From the NCBI RefSeq assembly GCF_001983995.1, contig NZ_CP019450.1, positions 1,116,001 to 1,180,000 on the forward strand: a DNA stretch of 64,000 nt, in the 5' to 3' direction. The notes below the pieces were generated by a model. That model was not told the origin of the DNA. It saw only the letters and a list, made by a program, of their open reading frames with translations, and did no database searches. Source of the stretch: Halioglobus japonicus. GTDB lineage: Bacteria > Pseudomonadota > Gammaproteobacteria > Pseudomonadales > Halieaceae. The position numbers and the translations under genes are program-made. Of this stretch, positions 31,166 through 39,856 are shown piece after piece. Numbering within the stretch: position 1 is the stretch's first letter; each line of letters opens with the position of its first letter.

Positions 31166-31555
31166 ATGAATCGATTGAAGGTTGTACTTTGTATGCTGTG
31201 TGCCGCTTCTGCATCGCTTGATGCGGCAACACCTGATCAGGATCAGTTGCTGTTTGGTACGACACACGGTCACTCGAATTGGTCCATTGATGCCTTTGGC
31301 ATTGGCAACCAGTCGTTGGGGGCGGAGGTTGATCACGATGTTGCCCTTGGTGATGCAGTGACGCATCACACTGATAGCAAGGTGAAGTTGCAGAGGCAGC
31401 AGTACTATGCACTGCCGAACCGAGCTGAGATGATGGGCATTGTACTCGGTTTGATCAAAGCGAGTGGCCTCGTTCACATCGGCCAATGGGTCGCTTCAGT
31501 TGGGCTTGGAAAAGCGATCGCCATCGATACTCATGACTGCAGATGTCGCCGCTAA
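31166..31555 (+). pseudogene. truncated DUF3604-type protein
   Basis: 129 residues with a short signal and the opening of DUF3604: DQLLFGTTHGHSNWSIDAFGIGN corresponds to the family's FGDTH-H-SxSFDAF start, and YYALPNRAEMMGIV to the FxAVTDHAExxGV block. The family is usually 600-700 residues and metal dependent. Here the protein stops soon after the second block, and the conserved Asp-His of TDHAE is replaced by Asn-Arg. A ribosome site (GGAG) and start are present, so a short product could be made, but it should be inactive. Likely a decayed gene; downstream 300 bases show no clear continuation. Confidence 0.7.
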
Positions 31556-31848
31556 ATTATTTGCGGAGATTCACTTCATTTGCTGAATGCAGGGCGTCGA
31601 ATCTGTCGGAAGGATGCACAACCACCGCGAGAAGTTGGGAAAGTGTAGGATGTCCAAAGGGCATTAACAACCGATGGAACTTAAACTGGTTGTCGTTCGT
31701 ACTTTGCAGAGCACGAGAGCTGTGTAGGGCAGATTCGAGTATCGCCAGGCTCTCCATGAAAGTCACTACTGTATTTTGGTCGAATTTAAGGTGCGGCATT
31801 TGGTCCGCTCCACTAAAACGCAGCAAAACCTTGAAAGGATGAAGAACT

Positions 31849-31992
31849 ATGAAAACCATATGCCTGTTAGCCTCTGTCGCTATTCTTAGCTCCACGTTTC
31901 TTACCGCTTGCTCGACAAATCGCTCAGATACACGAGTGGAAGCTCGTACCGAGGCACGTACAACCGAGCGTGTTGAGGACAGACGAGATTGA
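31849..31992 (+). CDS. small lipoprotein, 47 residues
   Basis: MKTICLLAS opens a hydrophobic signal ending in lipobox LTAC (C21), followed by a 26-residue mature tail that is almost only Arg, Glu, Thr, Asp, Val and Asn, with an imperfect repeat (VEARTEARTTERVEDRRD). An AAAGGA ribosome site lies 11 bases before the ATG. Such tiny charged lipoproteins are frequent but unannotated in gammaproteobacteria. Function unknown; too short for most gene finders. Confidence 0.65.
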   Translation: MKTICLLASVAILSSTFLTACSTNRSDTRVEARTEARTTERVEDRRD

Positions 31993-32127
31993 TCTATGTC
32001 TTATAAAGGCGTTGCGGTATCGCTAGGGAGTTGATTGTTAGGGAGAACAAGGACACCTATCTTGCATTAGTTTTAATGCGCGGGAAGTATTCACGAACTG
32101 TTCGGGGTATTTACCTTAGGTGATTGT

Positions 32128-32154
32128 GTCGACTGGACCCTCGGGACAGTCGAC
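32128..32154. terminator. strong hairpin GTCGACTG...CAGTCGAC
   Basis: A perfect 8-bp stem with inner CCC/GGG pairing, followed on the plus strand by a T-rich stretch (CGACGTATTCTTTC). It lies 136 bases after the small lipoprotein and may end that transcript. The T-run is interrupted, so this is only a candidate. Confidence 0.45.
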
Positions 32155-32554
32155 GTATTCTTTCAGCCTCTTGAACATCCTGTGCACTGTAATGGCAAAC
32201 CAAACGCACTCCAGAAAACTCTAGCACCAAGAGAATCAGATCCTACTGCAAGGGCCGTAGCTTACTTGCCAGGGAGAGGCTTTTGGCCACGTACCAAGTG
32301 TAGCTAGAGGAGCGGTTTTCATTGGGCTCTATGGAGGCATGCGTGTTCTAGGTTTGGTCTGAATCTGGTCCGACTGGTATTTAAGCCAGTGCTTGATTAT
32401 TGGCCGACCCCGAGGCCGATTCACATTTTGATTCAAAGGAAAAGGCGAAATCTAGATCATGATAGAGGGATGATTCAATGGCTTGAAAGCCACGTTGAGC
32501 GAATTCATTCGAAAGGGCAGTATTCCTGCTTGGTGCCGCTCACTGGCACCAGAA

Positions 32555-32581
32555 TGTCCGCTTAGGGGCCAATAGCGGACA
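32555..32581. repeat. inverted repeat TGTCCGCT-N11-AGCGGACA
   Basis: A perfect 8-bp inverted repeat with an 11-base spacer, in a gene-free interval upstream of the tRNA-Arg relic. It may be a terminator arm, an operator or a small mobile-repeat end. No partner copy is seen elsewhere in the window by eye. Confidence 0.4.
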
Positions 32582-32648
32582 ATCGCTAGCGCCAGTATCC
32601 ATTGGTATTTAGGTTGGTGGGAACATACTGGGGAAAGCTTTCTAAAAC

Positions 32649-32697
32649 GGCCCGCCTGATAGGGTTCAGAGCTCTGACCTCTGCCCTCGAAGCGCTT
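32649..32697 (-). pseudogene. degenerate copy of tRNA-Arg 3' half
   Basis: Roughly 45 bases (GGCCCGCC through CTCTGACCTCTGCC) match the T-arm, variable and anticodon-arm side of the intact tRNA-Arg(CCG) 0.9 kb away, with about eight substitutions and a small gap. The 5' half, including the D-arm, is missing. A 3'-half duplicate is what tRNA-targeted integration leaves behind, so this could be an old attachment-site scar. No integrase remains. Confidence 0.6.
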
Positions 32698-32801
32698 TTC
32701 GTTTTGTGCGGTGGCCCTGTACGACTATCTGTACATCAATCCGTGAGACGGATCGAATTTAGTATCAGTTCACGATATGCGATGGGATAGCTTCGCCTAC
32801 T

Positions 32802-33491
32802 TTAGTCAAGACACCCCTCGTCCAATTTTTCTAATTGACCGATCCGACGCTGACCGACCGCAGCCAGTATGCCTACCAGTAGCAAGGCAAACGGTGCCGA
32901 TAAAACTGGGACGGGAGCAGGCTTACCGGAAAATGCTACGTCATCCATTGCGAAGGCATCGTTCTCCAGGCGCACTAACCAGATCGAGTCAAAGGTCTCT
33001 CCTGCGTCAGCCACAAAACCATAAAACCTATTCGAAAAACCGTCGCTTCCGCCTGTGGGTGGCGTTAGGGTTGCTACCACAACATCTCCCAAGCGCAACT
33101 GAAAACGGGTTCGTTCCCCGCTATCTTGCAAAGCTGCGAATTGCGCACCGAAAGCAGTGATCGGTTCTGGCAGCAGAATGCGGGCATTTGTGTCCATATT
33201 TAACTGGCCGGTAAAAAAAGCGACGCTGGTGGTCCCATTGACGTCTGTCTCATCATCTTTGATGGAGGCATCGATGAAATTATTTTCCCCGTCGGCAACC
33301 AGCGTCAGCCCACTAGGCAGCCTGACCGGATCCGGGAAGAAATCCGTATTAGTCACTACCGAATTGAAGTCCTCCTGAATTGTATGACCTGCGGCCGCCA
33401 GAAAAGCTGCGCGATCTTCATACTCGTCAAAATCCGCCATGACGTTGAAAGACACAGTCAGCGAAAGTAATGACATCCATTTTCTTTGCAT
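32802..33491 (-). CDS. exported protein with C-terminal sorting-like tail (PEP-CTERM-like)
   Basis: A 229-residue protein with a signal peptide (MQRKWMSLLSLTVSFNVMA). Its beta-rich domain resembles the secreted proteins that carry PEP-CTERM tails (DEYEDRAAFLAAAGHTIQEDFN, GLTLVADGENNF, FGAQFA, FDSIWLVRLEND). It ends with PAPVPVL, a hydrophobic span (about residues 198-216) and QRR, then an unusual 13-residue tail. This is the tripartite layout recognised by exosortase-type enzymes, although the PEP motif itself is PVPVL. The function is unknown; surface polysaccharide association is usual for such proteins. Confidence 0.68.
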   Translation of the reverse strand: MQRKWMSLLSLTVSFNVMADFDEYEDRAAFLAAAGHTIQEDFNSVVTNTDFFPDPVRLPSGLTLVADGENNFIDASIKDDETDVNGTTSVAFFTGQLNMDTNARILLPEPITAFGAQFAALQDSGERTRFQLRLGDVVVATLTPPTGGSDGFSNRFYGFVADAGETFDSIWLVRLENDAFAMDDVAFSGKPAPVPVLSAPFALLLVGILAAVGQRRIGQLEKLDEGCLD

Positions 33492-33559
33492 ACTGGCTCC
33501 ATTCGAAGTGAGGCTGGGTGACCCGATAGTGCGTGATTATCAGATAAAGCTTTGTAGAT

Positions 33560-33636
<77 letters not shown>

Positions 33637-33784
33637 AACGGAGGCGAATGGTACCTTTAGCGCGGTGGCGAGTCCAGCGCCTATTCGTGGGTGATCAGGC
33701 CGTGTAGTGGTCTACGCTGGGGGTGAATCTGCCCCGCGTCATATAGACGTATATTGTGCACTGATTATTCTGGAGAGCTTCCCA

Positions 33785-34464
33785 ATGCGCGTACTTATGG
33801 TCCTGACCTCACATGATCAACTCGGTGATACCGGCGAGAAAACCGGCTTCTGGCTGGAGGAATTCGCCGCGCCTTACTACCGGCTGCTGGATGCGGGGAT
33901 GGAGCTCACCCTGGCCTCGCCAGCGGGAGGGCAGCCGCCGCTGGACCCCAAGAGTAGCGCACCTGAGGCCCAGACCGAGGCCACCGAGCGGTTTAATACC
34001 GATCCGGCGGCACAGGCTGTGCTGGCAAGCACTCACTTGCTCGCAGAGATGGACGCTTCAAATTTTGACGGGGTGTTCTACCCCGGCGGCCACGGCCCGC
34101 TCTGGGACCTGGCCGAGAGTGCTGATTCCATTGCCCTGATTGAAAGCTTCATGGGGCAGCAGAAACCCGTAGCCGCTGTCTGCCATGCTCCCGCGGTGTT
34201 GGTGAATACTCACATTAACGGGGGCCACTGGTCAAAGGCCGCAAAGTCACGGGCTTCACCAACAGCGAGGAGGCCGCGGTAGGTCTCACCGAGGTGGTGC
34301 CGTTCCTGCTGGAGGACCGATTACAGGCGCTCGGCGGCGAGTTCAGTGCTGTGGCCGATTGGCATCCCTATGCGGTGACGGACGGCCTGCTTATCACCGG
34401 CCAGAACCCGGCGTCGTCGGAGCCGGTGGCTGATGCATTGCTCGCGGCGCTGCAGGCTGGCTAA
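33785..34464 (+). CDS. DJ-1/PfpI family protein (one-base frameshift)
   Basis: Class I glutamine-amidotransferase-like protein of the Hsp31/PfpI group. Starts MRVLMVLTSHDQLGDTGEKT; FYPGGHGPLWDL and AAVCHAPAVL are intact with the nucleophile Cys at about 133 and a His next to it. The frame is lost at the G5 run 34220-34224; a sixth G gives LVKGRKVTGFTNSEE through LLITGQNPASSEP and an end at 34464 (about 226 residues). The paralog at 54749-55420 carries this C-terminus intact and the two align throughout. Family members include glyoxalase III/deglycase-type and protease-like enzymes. Likely intact in the cell. Confidence 0.8.
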
Positions 34465-34629
34465 TTATTCTCGCGCTGGCCTCTGCTTGCAGTACAAGTC
34501 ATTTGCTCAGTCTTGGGGTAAACCCGAATTTGACCCAATTGCAGTGTATTCTGCTGTGCTGTTGAGACAGACTGAAATCTATAGCATATGATGAATTTGT
34601 CGCCACAGAATTGACAGCACACAGGCAAT

Positions 34630-35295
34630 ATGATCGTTTCGCATCGGTATAAGTTTATTTTTATTAAGACGTCCAAGGCGGCCGGGACCAGTCTGGAAAT
34701 TGCACTGTCTCAATACTGCGATGACGGCGACATTGTCACGCCTCTCAGCAAGAAAGACGAGGCCACGCGGCAAGCCCTGGGTTATCAGGGGCCGCGGCAT
34801 TATCGTGAACCGCTGGGAGAATTAGCACTGGGTGCGGTAGCGCCGCTTGCAAATCACAGCGGTGCTAAACATGCGCGTAAATTTCTCGGGGAGAAAGTGT
34901 GGTGTGAGTATTTCAAATTTTGCGTCGTACGAAACCCCTGGGATCGATTTCTCTCTTTTTATCATTGGCGTTACCCGTCGGAGCATCGCCCTAGTGCCAC
35001 AGACGTATTGGTTTCAACGGAGGCTAATAAGCTAATCAAACTAGGTTACGAGCTCTATACCCAGGATGGAGAGGTCCTCGTGGACCAACTGCTGCGCTAC
35101 GAGAACCTCGGTGCTGAAATAACGCAGCTTGCCCCTCGTCTTGGGCTTCCCGGGCCGCTTCAGCTACCGCTGGCGAAGGGCAGTCATCGCCCCAAAAGCA
35201 GCCGTGTGGATGATTTGTCGCTTAGCGAGAAGCTCATGATTCAGAAACTCTGTGAGCGCGAGATTCGGTTGCTGGGTTATTCATTTCCCCTCTAG
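34630..35295 (+). CDS. sulfotransferase family 2-like protein
   Basis: 221 residues. The PAPS 5'-phosphosulfate loop is at residues about 13-23 (KTSKAAGTSLE) and the 3'-phosphate motif at about 97-110 (VVRNPWDRFLSFY); the C-terminal part has the short tail common to bacterial carbohydrate sulfotransferases. It should transfer sulfate from PAPS to a sugar or peptide acceptor in the cytoplasm. It converges with the next sulfotransferase, whose stop codon lies inside its last 15 bases. First gene of the sulfotransferase/glycosyltransferase cluster; acceptor unknown. Confidence 0.85.
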   Translation: MIVSHRYKFIFIKTSKAAGTSLEIALSQYCDDGDIVTPLSKKDEATRQALGYQGPRHYREPLGELALGAVAPLANHSGAKHARKFLGEKVWCEYFKFCVVRNPWDRFLSFYHWRYPSEHRPSATDVLVSTEANKLIKLGYELYTQDGEVLVDQLLRYENLGAEITQLAPRLGLPGPLQLPLAKGSHRPKSSRVDDLSLSEKLMIQKLCEREIRLLGYSFPL

Positions 35296-35940
35296 TTCTG
35301 CCGGAAAATCGTATTTGAAATACGCGAGGTCGTCGGCGTAGAGATGTTCCACCCAGCGCCTTGTTTCATCTCTGCGGTAGTAATCGGCCAGGCTGCGGTA
35401 CTCTTTGGGTCGGTGATCTCTGGACACGTTTACTTTAGGAAGCGGTGTGTCCGGCAGCTGCAGTTGTTTGGCAACGGCAGAGAAATCTTCGTTTAGCTGC
35501 TCGAAGCGAATTACCCGATTGACCAGCATATTGCCATTTTTGTCATGTAGATACTCTACTTGGGGCCGTACAAACCAGTACATGTTGCGCCACAGATGTC
35601 GGAAGAAGCGGTTAAATACAAAGTCATCGAAACTGGTTGCCCGAGACTGAGGTAAGTAGTGGTACATCGATATCAGTCTCTTATAGGGGTTGCGCACAAT
35701 ACTGAAACGGAAGTAGTTCTCGAACAAATCAGCACTTATGTGGCCGCAGTCTACGTATTGGTGTGCCAGCAAGTGCGCCATTCTGGGCGGGCCCTTCTCG
35801 GGGTCGTCATTGGGGTAGAGCAGCAGCTTTGGGCGGTCTTCCTCTTGCAGGCCCAGTCTATCCAGAAACCACTGTTCAACACTCATACCTGCTGTCTTGG
35901 GTATGTGTACGAAGACACAATTGTGTTTATGGCAAAGCAT
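35281..35940 (-). CDS. sulfotransferase family 2-like protein
   Basis: 219 residues on the minus strand. The PAPS loop HIPKTAGMSVE lies at residues about 12-22 and the 3'-phosphate motif SIVRNPYKRLISMY at about 80-93. The 3' ends of this and the plus-strand sulfotransferase overlap by 15 bases. A histidine in the HLLAHQYVDCG stretch sits where carbohydrate sulfotransferases carry a conserved active-site region. Likely a glycan or peptide sulfotransferase; the exact acceptor cannot be read. Confidence 0.85.
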   Translation of the reverse strand: MLCHKHNCVFVHIPKTAGMSVEQWFLDRLGLQEEDRPKLLLYPNDDPEKGPPRMAHLLAHQYVDCGHISADLFENYFRFSIVRNPYKRLISMYHYLPQSRATSFDDFVFNRFFRHLWRNMYWFVRPQVEYLHDKNGNMLVNRVIRFEQLNEDFSAVAKQLQLPDTPLPKVNVSRDHRPKEYRSLADYYRRDETRRWVEHLYADDLAYFKYDFPAELEGK

Positions 35941-36033
35941 GCAGCGGCTCCAATTCGGGGGCGATTGGTATTCGTGATCAATCTCCCTATACTTCCTCTT
36001 TTGCCTTCACGCTACAAGACTGGAATAACGATT

Positions 36034-38463
36034 GTGATTGCTGGACATTCTCTCTGCCTGGTCATGATGGTCAGGAATGAGAGCGCTGTTATTGAGCGCT
36101 GCTTGGATTCCGTAAAACCTTATATCGATCGCTGGTTGATCGCTGACACCGGTAGTGATGATGATACCTGCGAGCGTGTTGAGCGGGCACTCGAAGGCAT
36201 TAAAGGTGAGCTGCTCCATTTGCCATTCACTGACTTTGCGCATGTTCGCAATCAGTTGGTGGATGCCAGTAAGGGCTTGGCTGATTTCGTGCTCTGGCTG
36301 GACGCAGACGAGACGCTCAAGGTGTCCTCTACCATTGACCAACTGCGAGTAGCGCCGGCGTTTCAGCTGGCCGTTGAAGCCGTTGGCGCTAGTTATCTGC
36401 AGCCGCGGTTGGTACGAAACGATGCGCACTACGTCTTCCGTGGCGCATTGGCTGAGACTGCTGTTGGTCTGGAGGAGGCTGTTTGGCTCGACTCGTTGCG
36501 AATTTGTCATCACTGTGATGGTGTGCGCTGGCGCGATGCGTTGCGGCTTGAGCGAGATGGTCTCTATTTTGAGCAGGCGCTGCTAGAGGCTCCCACGGAT
36601 ATTGGTCTGTTGTTCCCGCTGGCCGATACTTTATATTCCAGAGGGAGTTGGGTTCAGGCCATGGAACAGTATCGTCGCGCCGGAGACTATGCCATTGAGT
36701 CGGCACATCAGTGGTATGCGAAATATCAGCTCGCTCGAGCGGCTGATCGAGCTGATCACCATTTGACCCGAGTGATTGGTGCATACCACACAGCCTATGA
36801 ACAAGACTCAGGGAGGGTGGAGCCACTGGTTTGGATGGCGCGACGATTGCGTCAGGAAGGCCAGTTGCAGGCTGCTTTTGATCTGGCCGTCGCGGCGATT
36901 GATTTGCCAGAGACTGAGCCATGCTATTACTTCGAGCCGAGCTTGTGGTCAGAAGGTCGGTATGTGGAATTTATCAGGATAGCGTCAGCGCTCAACTATC
37001 ACTCGCTGGCGATCGAAACGGTCGAAGCGCAATTACATAAGTACGGTCAACGCTGTGCGTTTCTCGATGAGTTGTCGCAGCTGAGAGAGGATGTTCTGGA
37101 TCAACAGGCAGCCCATCCGGAAGCTCTTCCCGGTGATACTTCCAGTGCAGCTGGTGTCAGTCTCCACTATGAGCCTGCGGAGATACCAGCGGCTACTCCC
37201 ATTGGAGAGCGGCGCAAACTGTGTATAGGCATGGCGACCTTTGACGATTATGACGGCGTGTACTTCTCGATTCAGGCAGTGCGCATGTTTCACCCGGAGG
37301 TGCTTGATGAAGTCCAGTTCGTCGTGCTGGATAACAATCCCACCAGCCCTTGCGCCGCGGCGCTGAAATCAATGGAGGAGGATGTCCCGCATTATCGATA
37401 CATACCGCAGCCGGAGGCAGTTGGAACGGTATGCAAGGACTATATCGTTCGCGAGGCGAACGCAGAGTATGTGATGATAATGGATTGTCATGTATTCCTT
37501 GCCCCCGGTGCGATTCGGCGTTTAATTGATTATCTGGATTCGCGCCCTGACTGTAATGATTTGCTGCAGGGTCCGTTGGTGTATGACGATCTCAAGAGTC
37601 TTTCCACGCACTTTAAGCCAGGGTGGAGTGGCGGCATGTACGGTACCTGGGATACCGACCCGCGCGGCGAGAGCATTGACGCCGAGCCATTTGATATAGA
37701 GATGCAGGGGTGCGGCTTGCTCGCGTTCCGTCGGGATGCCTGGCGGGGCTTTAATCCCAGATTCCGAGGGTTTGGTGCGGAAGAGGGTTATATTCAGGAA
37801 AAGTTTCGTCAGGCAGGAGGGCGTTCGCTCTGCGTGCCTTTTCTTCGTTGGTTGCACCGTTTCAATCGTCCGCTAGGGGTGCCCTACGTGAACGATTGGC
37901 ACGATCGGATCCGGAACTATGTGATTGGCTGGACTGAGTTGGGGCTGGATGTGTCGTCAGGTCACGCACATTTCAGTGAGCTGCTGGGGAGTGCCCATGT
38001 CGATGCTCTGTTTGCCGCGTTGCAAGAAGAGATGGAAGGGCCTCTATTTGATTTCGATGCCATCGTCTATTTGCCTGGAGAGGGGCAAGACGTACCGGCA
38101 CTATTGGCGAGTCTGGGGATAGACAAGGTGGTAGTGCGGCCGTTTGCAGGCAATGAATTGGACGCTGCAGGGCGCTTGCAGTGGCTGTCGAGTTATCTTC
38201 TGCAATTGGCGAATAGCCCCTGCCGTCACTGTTTGGTAATACAGGATGTAAAACAGCTGGCTGAAGTGCAGTTAGCAGACGCCCAGGATGCACTTTGCCA
38301 GGTGGCTGACGGCATGCCTCAGGTTGTGCTGGCTGGATCCACAGAGGGATTGGAAAATATGGTCGTAGGCAGTGCAGGATTGAGCGATTTGGCTGCTGCG
38401 CTCGCTGAGGTTGCAGTTGCTACCCGTCAATTGACGGATATGCCTGGTTCTATGAGCGCTTGA
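36034..38463 (+). CDS. large two-domain glycosyltransferase (GT2-type, TPR middle)
   Basis: Real homology begins near SLCLVMMVRNESAVIERCLDS, so I use the in-frame GTG at 36034; the upstream 375 bases of the open frame overlap the opposite sulfotransferase and are not coding. The N-terminal GT-A domain (about 220 residues) has IADTGSDDDT and LWLDADE (DxD). A helical middle carries TPR-like repeats (SRGSWVQAMEQYRRAGDYAIE). A second GT2-like domain follows from about residue 405 (CIGMATFDDYDGVYFSIQAV, MDCHVFL, FRGFGAEEGYIQEKF). The last 160 residues have no recognised domain. Around 809 residues with two catalytic domains suggests a processive or dual sugar transferase. Confidence 0.82.
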   Translation: MIAGHSLCLVMMVRNESAVIERCLDSVKPYIDRWLIADTGSDDDTCERVERALEGIKGELLHLPFTDFAHVRNQLVDASKGLADFVLWLDADETLKVSSTIDQLRVAPAFQLAVEAVGASYLQPRLVRNDAHYVFRGALAETAVGLEEAVWLDSLRICHHCDGVRWRDALRLERDGLYFEQALLEAPTDIGLLFPLADTLYSRGSWVQAMEQYRRAGDYAIESAHQWYAKYQLARAADRADHHLTRVIGAYHTAYEQDSGRVEPLVWMARRLRQEGQLQAAFDLAVAAIDLPETEPCYYFEPSLWSEGRYVEFIRIASALNYHSLAIETVEAQLHKYGQRCAFLDELSQLREDVLDQQAAHPEALPGDTSSAAGVSLHYEPAEIPAATPIGERRKLCIGMATFDDYDGVYFSIQAVRMFHPEVLDEVQFVVLDNNPTSPCAAALKSMEEDVPHYRYIPQPEAVGTVCKDYIVREANAEYVMIMDCHVFLAPGAIRRLIDYLDSRPDCNDLLQGPLVYDDLKSLSTHFKPGWSGGMYGTWDTDPRGESIDAEPFDIEMQGCGLLAFRRDAWRGFNPRFRGFGAEEGYIQEKFRQAGGRSLCVPFLRWLHRFNRPLGVPYVNDWHDRIRNYVIGWTELGLDVSSGHAHFSELLGSAHVDALFAALQEEMEGPLFDFDAIVYLPGEGQDVPALLASLGIDKVVVRPFAGNELDAAGRLQWLSSYLLQLANSPCRHCLVIQDVKQLAEVQLADAQDALCQVADGMPQVVLAGSTEGLENMVVGSAGLSDLAAALAEVAVATRQLTDMPGSMSA

Positions 38464-38466
38464 AGC

Positions 38467-39054
38467 TCAATCTACAGCATAATTGCGCCGCCAGGAGTCC
38501 TGATGATAGCCATGTTGTTCGAAGTCTTCTCGTTGCAAATGGAAAACCCTGTCTGCCAGTTCCCTCGTATACAAAGCGTGCCAGCTGTTCCGATTGGCCG
38601 AGTTGGCGTTACGGTGAAGCAATCGCGGTATAAAGCCCACGCGTTGCCACAGGCTCAGCTCATTCCATTGTTGCTCAAGTGACTCGTAGCGCAGCAAGTG
38701 GCTGACTTCTATGTCTCTTAGCCAGGAGCAGGCCGGAGGATCGTCTGCGAGGCCCCACCAGTGCAGGCAATGCTTCTCCAGCTGCGCAATATATTCATGG
38801 AAGGTCCAGTGCCATACGGAGCGTGGGTGGCTGTCACGGCGGTGCAAGTAGTGGCTTGCCATGCGTTGATAAGGGTTGCGCACGCCCGCGATGATCGTGT
38901 AATCCCCTTTAGTGCATTCGACGGGGATATTCATACGATGTTGTCCCATATTCACAGAACCTGGAAACGCTCTCTGGAGAGAGTGTGAGATCGCGGTGGA
39001 TGCGGTTCGAGGTACCGCGAGATAAACAAACCGGTGTTCGTGGTTAATAATCAA
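38467..39054 (-). CDS. sulfotransferase family 2-like protein
   Basis: 195 residues. The PAPS loop is VPRTASTAIS at about 15-24 and the 3'-phosphate motif AGVRNPYQRMASHY at about 56-69. It is the third sulfotransferase in 4.4 kb, converging four bases from the glycosyltransferase stop. Start MIINHEHRFVYLAV is typical of these small enzymes. The three differ enough from each other that they probably act on different acceptor positions rather than being recent duplicates (inference). Confidence 0.83.
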   Translation of the reverse strand: MIINHEHRFVYLAVPRTASTAISHSLQRAFPGSVNMGQHRMNIPVECTKGDYTIIAGVRNPYQRMASHYLHRRDSHPRSVWHWTFHEYIAQLEKHCLHWWGLADDPPACSWLRDIEVSHLLRYESLEQQWNELSLWQRVGFIPRLLHRNANSANRNSWHALYTRELADRVFHLQREDFEQHGYHQDSWRRNYAVD

Positions 39055-39099
39055 AGTTCTGGGCAGCGGTGCGGGTGTTCAGCACAGGCGTTACTTGGA

Positions 39100-39500
39100 T
39101 TACGCTTCGTCCTTGTCGTTGCGCTTCTTGTCGGCGATAGCTGCTGCCAGGGCGAGACCTGTTGCCAATCCGGTGATACCCACAGCACCAATGGCCGGGA
39201 CAGGAAGGGGCGCAGCGGTGGTTGTGGGGGGGGCGCTGTAGTCGTTGGGCCACCGGTTGTGGTTGGGCTCCCCGTTGTGGTCGGTTGTACGGTGGTTGTG
39301 GTCGTTGTCGTCGTTGTGGTGACCTGGGCGTAAGCCTTGGGTACCAGTCCGCTATTAATAGCGCCGGCTGCAACGATGAAGCCGCTGGCGGTCAGTGCTT
39401 TGCGAACAAAGTCGCGGCGGCTGTCCTGTCCTGCGGACGGCTTGTCGTCAGAGTGCGCCTTTTGGCCCTTCTTCTTATTGTCATCCATGGCGATCTTCAT
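39100..39500 (-). CDS. Tat-exported Thr-rich mucin-like protein (one-base frameshift)
   Basis: Starts at ATG 39500 (or the ATG at 39488). A Lys/Asp-rich N-terminus leads to a twin-arginine motif SRRDFVRKAL and a hydrophobic signal ending near PKAYAQ. Then follow about 30 residues made of Thr with Val, Gly, Pro and Ser (several TTT runs). In the present frame the C-terminus is nonsense. Adding one G to the G8 run at 39226-39233 gives a Pro/Ala linker (APLPVPA), a hydrophobic span (IGAVGITGLATGLALAAAIA) and a charged end (DKKRNDKDEA), stop at 39100, total 133 residues. That ending is a convincing membrane or sorting tail. The Thr-rich part is a likely O-glycosylation site, next to sulfotransferase and glycosyltransferase genes. 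Confidence 0.72.
39236..39323. repeat. low-complexity GTTGTGGTC-type repeat encoding a Thr-rich linker
   Basis: Imperfect short repeats of GTTGTG/GTCGTT encode the Thr-rich linker of the Tat-exported protein on the minus strand. Such repeats and the neighbouring G8 run are prone to slippage and to sequencing error. Confidence 0.8.
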
Positions 39501-39589
39501 TCAGATTGTAAAAACGTCGCGCAAAATATATAGGTATTGGCCTTATGCGTCTATGGAAATGGGACGTTTTCCCAAAAAGATTACTGTGG

Positions 39590-39744
39590 CCGTGCCGATA
39601 CTGGCTGGGTGTCATCCCCACGCATTTCTTGAAAAAGCTATTAAAGGTGGCCTTGCTATTAAAGCCCGCGGCAGTTATCTCGTCGGTAACCGTGCGATCC
39701 CGCCAGTCGCTGTCCCTGAGGAGGCGCTTGGCCTCTTCAACGCG
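39590..39744 (-). pseudogene. relic of an AraC-family regulator C-terminus
   Basis: About 51 residues read RVEEAKRLLRDSDW, ITAAGFNSKATFNSFF and MTPSQYRH, which is the second helix-turn-helix of an AraC/XylS regulator. The rest of the protein is missing. A second relic at 56271-56489 begins at the same residue and is about 36 of 51 identical by eye. Upstream, the stretch 39750-39818 reads MTTSLHHLSANSPLQDILQ and VLQDDGAL, which resembles the start of a phytanoyl-CoA-dioxygenase-like protein, in another frame; this part is uncertain. The region is a junk junction, not a gene. Confidence 0.65.
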
Positions 39745-39856
39745 CCGTCATCCTGTAATACCTGCAGAATGTCTTGCAGTGGCGAGTTGGCGGACAGGTG
39801 ATGCAGTGAAGTCGTCATGGAGCAGATCACTCTGTATTGCGGGGCGTTGGGATGCG

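Larger units (their letters stand above)
31993..32801. other. gene-free interval holding two hairpins and a tRNA relic
   Basis: About 0.8 kb without a recognisable protein gene. It contains the 32128-32154 hairpin, the 32555-32581 inverted repeat and a degenerate tRNA-Arg 3' part at 32649-32697. The only open stretch (32602-32790 plus) reads straight through the tRNA relic and is not a gene. Confidence 0.55.

Noticed and set aside
32602..32790. 62-residue plus-strand frame across the tRNA relic
   Set aside because: It reads through the degenerate tRNA; no start or motif.
35659..36033. Upstream extension of the glycosyltransferase frame
   Set aside because: Overlaps the opposite sulfotransferase coding region, lacks GT homology and has no ribosome site at its start.
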